Assembly: GCA_024529925.1 (NCBI GenBank)
Contig: JAFEUB010000065.1
Coordinates: 1,426,001-1,490,000 of the forward strand
From: Ophthalmolycus amberensis
Lineage: Eukaryota; Chordata; Actinopteri; Perciformes; Zoarcidae
Direction of reading: 5' to 3'
DNA: 64,000 bases
In this document: positions 57,953 to 64,000 of the stretch, piece by piece
Numbering within the stretch: position 1 is the first letter of the stretch
Layout: each line of letters opens with the position of its first letter
Notes under the pieces: model-generated
Seen by the model: only the letters and a program-made list of their open reading frames with translations
What the model was told of the DNA's origin: nothing
Database searches by the model: none
Program-made: the position numbers and the translations under genes

Positions 57953-58533
57953 ATGTATTCTCTGCCATACCTTTTTGCTGTTGCATGCCTCTTCATTACT
58001 GAAAAATTGAAGCTGTGCACTGTTCTTTTGGGGGTACAGGAATTACCTCTTACCTACACAGCAGCTAACGTAGCTGAAGCTACTAAATATATCATGGCAA
58101 AGTGGGACATCACTGAAAAAGCAATTGGCATGATTACAGAGGGGGCCCATAATATAGTAAGTTGCGTACGCCAGCTGAATGCGAAACAAATTGACAGTTT
58201 GGCTCATGTTTTGAACTTCACAAGGACAAACCCAGGAGCTGGAAAGTGTCAACACCCATCCCAACAAAAAAATGGGCACACTTCAAATCTAGCACCACTG
58301 CAAAAAACAAGCTGTGTGCCATGCAGACAATTATGGGTATGGCACAGTTAACCCTCATCCTTCGCTATGTTGCAAACGCTATACGATCACAGAGAGCTCT
58401 GGCTTCTCTAAGCACAAACATTTGTCTTTTTAGTGTAGAGGAGTATGAGAGTATGACGAAACTCACCGAGAATCTTAAAAGGACTACGGCTATTCTACCA
58501 AGGACAATGTGCCCAAATGCCTCCAGTCATTAG
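57953..58533 (+). pseudogene. hAT/ZBED-like transposase fragment, frameshifted
   Basis: The first frame (57953-58351) includes KWDITEKAIGMITEGAHNIV followed by RQLNAKQIDSLAHVLNFT. This is the pattern of hAT catalytic cores (W.I..K....VTD.A.N...., then a C/S-F/L-AH-LNL helix). The expected Asp of the 'TDGA' word is Glu here, consistent with decay. An overlapping frame (58246-58533) continues with LASLSTNICLFSVEEYESMTKLTENLKRTTA, like the following hAT segment, so a frameshift separates them. Neither the BED finger nor the C-terminal dimerisation region is attached. Confidence 0.55.
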
Positions 58534-59105
58534 CTATACATTAGCAATATTGAGACTGTATTTCTTATCAATATATTATTTTGTTAATTAAAAAAAAAGT
58601 GAATTTCCTTCCAAGACAAAAATGTATTGTACATACACACTTCATGCAGATGGGTATGCTAAGGCAGTGCTCAGCAACTCTTTTCTGCTACATGTACTCA
58701 TATCATAATGTAACATTTTCTGACACTGAAGAAGTAAAAAAATGATGATTCACCTAAACTGAGTATATATATATACAGAGAGCATGCATATCTGAAACAG
58801 TTGCTTGGACCAGTTTATCACATTCGGTAGCAGAGAACTTGCACTTCCCTTTCTTTTGTGCTCCATTGCTGATGTGTCTCAAACAGCCTGTCGTTAGACA
58901 GCAGTGCATTTAAATTCACTTAACTGCATCTGTGCTCATTTACATCATCAGTGTTAGTGAAACAGTAAACATTTGGCTGAGTAAATAAGCTCCACAGAGT
59001 CACATTTAGAAAACACTGTGAACGTCTAGGATCCATCATTATGGGCACATAAACATCAACACTAAGTAAGCAGTTACTCTGTACTCTGCTGCTTTTAATA
59101 CCTGT
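58534..59105. other. No gene recognised
   Basis: AT-rich with a short TA run near 58760. No features I can support. Confidence 0.4.
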
Positions 59106-59109
59106 CATT

Positions 59110-60655
59110 GTTGGAATGCTGTTAAGCATTCCAACTATTGTTCTTCGAATCTTTATTCAACTTCTATTTCTTCCGTCGCACCTCTTCTTCTCCTTCATAT
59201 TTTTAAGCTACAGAAACCGTTCAACTATTAAAATGTTCAGCTCTTTCACCAGAGGGGTGCTATGACTTTTCATATTTCGAACCTTTAACCTTTTTGAATT
59301 ATTAAGCTTTTTATTTTCAATGGGATCTCTATGGAGAATATTTTCAAATGGCTTCAGGCACACAGGTGTTCGCGATTGAGCCAATTAGTGATGTTGATAA
59401 ACACACAGACTCACAGACACACGCGCACATACACTCCTCTCCCTCTCGCTCTGTGTGTCTCTCTCTCATACAGTCATTCAGGTCTTAGGGATCTTTAGAG
59501 GTCCTCCACCCCCCCCCCCCCCACACACACACGCCATTTAAAAAAATAAAAGCCCCACAGAATGAATCCTAACTGAAATGCTTGTGATGAGCCTGTCATT
59601 TAATAACCGGTTTGTGTTTATCTAACATTATGATTCTGTCTCCTCTCCCCTTCTCCCCCACACCCCACACCCCATTTCAAAATAAAAGCCCCAGAGAGTG
59701 AATTCTAACTGAACTGCTTGTGATGAAGCCTGTCATTTAATAACCTCTGTTTGTGTGTCAGACATTATGATTATGTCTCCCTCCCCATCCAGCCCCACCT
59801 TTCAAAATAAGCCCCACGGATTAACTGTATGTAAACATTAAGCTCAAAATTAGGCTTTTTTGTTGAAATAATGACTGCTCTTACTAATACTGCGACAACT
59901 ACTACTGCTGCTAATATTTCTAGTATTACTACTACTACTGCTGCTACTACTTCTACGACAACTTTTGCTGTTGCTACTATTACTAGTGCTATTACTGCTA
60001 CCATCAATATTATTACTACCACTACTGCTATTACTACCACTACTACTATTACTTATACGACAACTGCTACTACTACTACTGCTATTCATGCTACTAAAAG
60101 TAGTAATACTACTACAAGCTATTAGTACGACTGCTACTAGTACTACTACTGCTACTTCTACTGCCATTACTATTACTACTACTACTACTGTGATAGTAAA
60201 TACTAGACCAATACTACAGCTATTACTATGACTACTGATACTACGTCTTCTACTACTTCTTCTAATTACTAATACTTCTACTACTAATAATACTTCTACT
60301 ACAACTACAACTTCTACTACTACTACAAATATACTACTACTACTACTACTAGTACTTATTCTAATGCCACTAATACTTCTACTAATAATACTTCTACTAC
60401 AACTTATACTGCTACAAATATCACCACTGATGAATTTTTTTAAGCCACAGAAACTGTTCAAATATCAAAATGTTCAGCTCTTTCAGGAGAGGTGTGATAT
60501 GACTTTTCATATTTGTAATCTTTAAACTTTTTGAATTATTAAGCTTTTTGCAATTTGTTTTTTAATTGGATATCTATTTTCAGCAATGTTTTTGCGATTA
60601 ATTTCAGTTTTCAGCATTCCAACGCATTTTCAGCAGAAAATGCTTTTTCTAGTTG
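59110..60655. repeat. Hairpin-ended repeat with internal duplications and trinucleotide expansion
   Basis: The left edge is a perfect 10-bp hairpin 'gttggaatgc'/'gcattccaac' (59110-59135). The right edge is 'gcattttc-agca-gaaaatgc' (60624-60643) followed by 'tttttctag'. Inside: a ~220-bp segment near 59190-59320 ('aaatgttcagctctttca', 'gacttttcatattt', 'tgaattattaagctttt') recurs at 60435-60560; a C-run at about 59509-59522; two ~135-bp tandem units (about 59545-59815); and an ACT/GCT-type imperfect trinucleotide array at 59870-60430. A 3' hairpin shortly before CTAG recalls Helitron ends, but this is only a resemblance. Confidence 0.5.
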
Positions 60656-60659
60656 CACT

Positions 60660-63600
60660 CACTGTTTCCCATGAAAGCTTTCTGATACATCATGGAGAGT
60701 ACATCGCAGCCTTAAAAGGTTTACTTCAAACCATTGATTTAAAATGCTGTTTGTGGAGGTGAGTGATTCGCAAGCAAACTAGTCTGTTGTGAAGCCTCGG
60801 AAAACTCTAGAGAAGTTCATTTTTCCATTACATTTGATCTCACAGACTGCAAAACAGTTGAAGAGAGATGTCGTCTCGGTCAGATATCAAAAACGCTGCT
60901 TTAGGCTTTTGAATCCTTTCACCGAGGGATGCTCTGTTTGCGAGTTGTGCAGCTTACTGTATGGATAGCGAGGTTGTTTATCCCAAAGATGATGAAACTG
61001 GAGCAGCAAGTAATGCAGGGTGAAACATTAGGATTAGCACAGACAACGTTTAATATGACGTACATAGATACTCTGGCAAAGTCAGCACAGCATGTATGAG
61101 TTTTTTTGTTTTTTTTTACTGGGGAACTGCATGCAACAACATAGAATGTCAAATGCATCTGCAAAGAAGATTGTTATCTTCACACACCAGCTCTCAATCT
61201 GTGTTAGCCTTACAAACACAAACAAACGCTGACTCATCTCATGTATTGGAATCTTGAGGCCGGTCCCAGGAATAAACTGACTTTCATCTCACAGGATTGT
61301 GTGCAGACTGATCTATAACCAAGGACACACACACAGATTAAGAAGTTTGACCCTCCTCCAGATGTGCAGACGTACGACTGCGAAGAAACACATTTGCTGC
61401 CTCCAGCCTGCGCTCCAGGTGTTTGGTTTTTGCCAAAATATGTTCAATAATGGAAATAACTTTATTCTACATTTTGACTTCCTTGTTTACTAGTTAAAAA
61501 CTGTTACAGAATTGTATCTTTGTGGATGTGTGTCTGTGTACCTTTGTGTGTGAGAGACAGTGAGACATATCAGTCATGGAAATGTTCTGTTATTCATAAA
61601 ATCTATATTAAAAATAAAGGTCCGAGCAGCTCTCTGTTCGGACATGGTGTCAATGCATTTCAATGAAAAACTCGGTCATAAAACACACAGCAGAATTCCA
61701 ATGTGCTTCCTATATAATACATGTCTCAAGAAATAATGGTAGAAATTGCAGGACTTGCAGCGCTGCAGAACTCTTAACTTGTATCATTTCCTTTTTCTAT
61801 TAAACATTTTGCTGACATAGATTTCCATACTGTGTGTTGGTGTGTGTGTGTGCAAATATTGTGTGTGTGTGTTTGTATCTCAACTCAAGTTCCTTTCATA
61901 TGGCATTCAAGCTTTGAATTTAAACTCCATAAAAGTAATTGGTATGCAGGGTTCAATTGATAGAGGTGGGGGATGGTGGGGGTCTAACCCCCCTAATTAA
62001 AACATATTCATCCCCAAAAGAGGTAAAAATGACAAGTCGGAGGAGTCGAAAACATTCAATTATCCTTACCTGTAATCGTAATTAAACAATACAATATATT
62101 TCCTATATTCATACCTGGAAGAATCTTCTAATATGGCTTCAGACACCCCTTAAGTGGACCTTGTGATTTGTTAACTTTGACATTTAACATTTCTTCTGCC
62201 TGCCTCACTCGCATCATGCAGTGGCTCACGTCCTCATTAAAGGCTTTACTCCCACGACAATGGACACACTGTAGATTAATGTACGTAGCTAGATCTCTAG
62301 CTAGTTTAATACACTTTACTTTCTTACCTTCAGACATTCTAGTGTCTACGGACGAAGGCTGACGTTAGCGAGTTTCTAACTTTTGCCTTCAGTTCCAGTT
62401 GAGCTAAACTTGTGAGGATTGTAAGACTTCAGCTCACTGAAGCAAACACCGGCACTGTAATGAGTTACTTTAACTCCATTTGACCCCCTCTATTGTCAAT
62501 GTATAACTAACAATCTGTTTTCATGATTCCAATTACAGCAAATTATACATTTCTGTGTGCATGTACTTGTATAAGTGCATGCTTAGCAGCAATTTAGGTT
62601 GTTGACTTTACAGTCTCAGACATATTCGCTAGTGGGTGTTAACTGAAGACTAGTTGTAGATAATGTGATGAGCATGTGTTATGCATTGGGTTTAGGCATC
62701 AATTTTATTTAGAAACTAAACTAAAGATAAACAAGCAGAGAGATTTAAATGCAAGGAATGTCTAGGAACATTTGGAATGTTTACTTTTTTGTCAGGCCTA
62801 TTCACGTCTTCTTTGATTTCATCTGCCGGGGATGCCGCTCAGGTGCTCCATAAGGGGTGCAGAACTCTAATGTGGTTTTGCTTTGTTTAGCCCATCAGCT
62901 TTTCTCTTAGGCCTTTGCTGTACCCAAACTTCTCTTGACAGCGCTCCTGCAACCCAAAATATGACTCACTCGCTGCCTGTCTGACTTGCACTGACACGCA
63001 CTGTGTATCCATCAGCAGCACGGCAGGGAAGATACTTGCCAACACAGGGGTTTGATGCGAGTTATCAGCTTGAAGGATGGTCTTTCTAACCACAACAATG
63101 GGCCGACCCGCTATCCCAGGAGATTGAAAACACTGCTGCTAAAGAATATCAAAGCACTGTAGCCCCACATATAACATGATTTAGTGGTATTACTACAAAC
63201 AAGTAACAATATGTTTACTTTAGCTGCAAAAAAGAGGGAGGGAAAGTCTTCGTGCCAAATTTTTCAACCCATGCATTGTCTGTGTTTTTGAAATTGCATT
63301 CATGAGCAAACAAAACACATATTCTTAAAAACTTTATTCGGAAATAAGCCAGACTCATTATGTTCTTTCCTTCGACTCAGCAACTACAGTCAAGTGAGGA
63401 CTTTTTGAGACCAAATGTTTGATGTTCTTACTCTGTTGCTATTTTGGAGAAAATACAAACTTATTTACTGAATATGATTTTCTAACACTTACTAACAAAC
63501 CAACACTGATTGTTGATAGGAGATTGGAAGCAGACTGTGGTCTCCTTTCACACCATTATGTTTCGCAGTCAAAATGTCCGTCACACAGAGGGCAGTCATT

Positions 63601-63838
63601 ACTCACATGACCACAAGAGGTTGTAAACAAAAGTCACTTTAAACACTTTAACTCACAGGCCTAATAAGATGTCTGAGGATTGAGAAGGTTGTAAAAGGTT
63701 GCGTTGCACCTCTCTACAAGTATATAATCCTAGAAATACTGTTTCACAAAAAGAAATTGGCAAATGATTGACATGACACTTGTAGGGATTTGAGTGAGTT
63801 CAAGTAAGATCCTACCTTGAATGCTTGTTTCCCAAGGG
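60660..63838. other. No gene recognised
   Basis: AT-rich host DNA with short TG runs (about 61835-61870). At 62325-62340 the minus strand reads ATGTCTGAAG/GTAAGAAAG, an exon-1-like start and splice donor, but no following exon can be identified. Confidence 0.4.
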
Positions 63839-63841
63839 CCT

Positions 63842-63910
63842 GACATTACATTACAGTCATTTAGCAGACACTTTTATCCAAAGCAACTTACAATCAGTGT
63901 ATTCAACGCC
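63842..63910. repeat. Common teleost SINE-type fragment
   Basis: 'cattacattacagtcattta' followed by 'gcagacacttttatccaaag' is a very widespread fish repeat core. It is a short fragment; element class and ends are not determined. Confidence 0.55.
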
Positions 63911-64000
63911 TCTCTTTTCTCTGAGTGATTTATGCTATCTTTAGGGTATATCTGCCACTGTCTGATTAAACTCAGCATGAGGTCCTTTTGTCCCTGAATG

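Noticed and set aside
59850..60461. 203-codon Ser/Ile/Val-rich ORF on the minus strand
   Set aside because: It is a translation of an imperfect trinucleotide array; composition alone keeps it open.
1..64000. CRISPR array, bacterial operon or phage defence system
   Set aside because: No spaced direct repeats with unique spacers and no prokaryotic gene organisation; the sequence is vertebrate in character.

Overview
The window looks like teleost fish nuclear DNA. It is AT-rich and intron- or intergenic-like, with many CA/TG microsatellites, fish-type tRNA-derived SINE copies, L2-type LINEs ending in (CTTGC)n, hAT MITEs with 8-bp target duplications, and retroviruses. I recognise no host protein-coding exon, tRNA or rRNA gene. 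Nearly everything that can be annotated is mobile DNA; most other open frames are short and look fortuitous.

Layout. 1-9.8 kb: host sequence with a hAT BED-finger remnant (5.5 kb) and a complete 1,255-bp hAT-type MITE (6866-8120). 9.8-20.1 kb: ERV1, a full provirus with two 636-bp LTRs that I read as identical, an AATT target duplication, an initiator-Met-type primer site, a 2-kb repetitive leader, gag, an in-frame TGA, a full protease/RT/RNase H/integrase pol, and a 160-codon membrane ORF where env should be. 20.1-39.6 kb: mostly featureless, with two SINEs, a third retroelement LTR with a tRNA-Pro-type primer site (30.5 kb), and repeat fragments. 39.6-42.3 kb: a hAT MITE abutting a nearly intact L2 LINE. 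42.3-50.8 kb: host sequence with minus-strand LINE scraps. 50.8-57.2 kb: ERV2, a minus-strand provirus with 549-bp LTRs that also read as identical and a GCAC duplication. Its interior is gutted and mosaic: a gag matrix fragment, a possible env tail, a second L2 copy and an ERV1-leader-like tandem repeat. 57.2-64 kb: a hAT transposase remnant, a 1.5-kb hairpin-ended repeat with trinucleotide expansion, and a short common fish repeat at the end.

How the parts relate. ERV1 has the parts of a retrotransposition machine: promoter and poly(A) signal in the LTR, primer site, Gag, readthrough Pol, polypurine tract. It has only a remnant envelope. Its leader holds two repeat systems: three diverged ~150-nt units, and ~87-nt units carrying CTCF-core-like motifs. 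The first system reappears as a 183-bp tandem pair inside ERV2's interior. The most unusual coding signal is a ~200-residue spacer between protease and RT in ERV1 pol. It carries two H-x-T-L motifs 63 residues apart, a pattern reminiscent of 2H phosphoesterases. All identity and homology statements are by eye; no alignment or database search was run.
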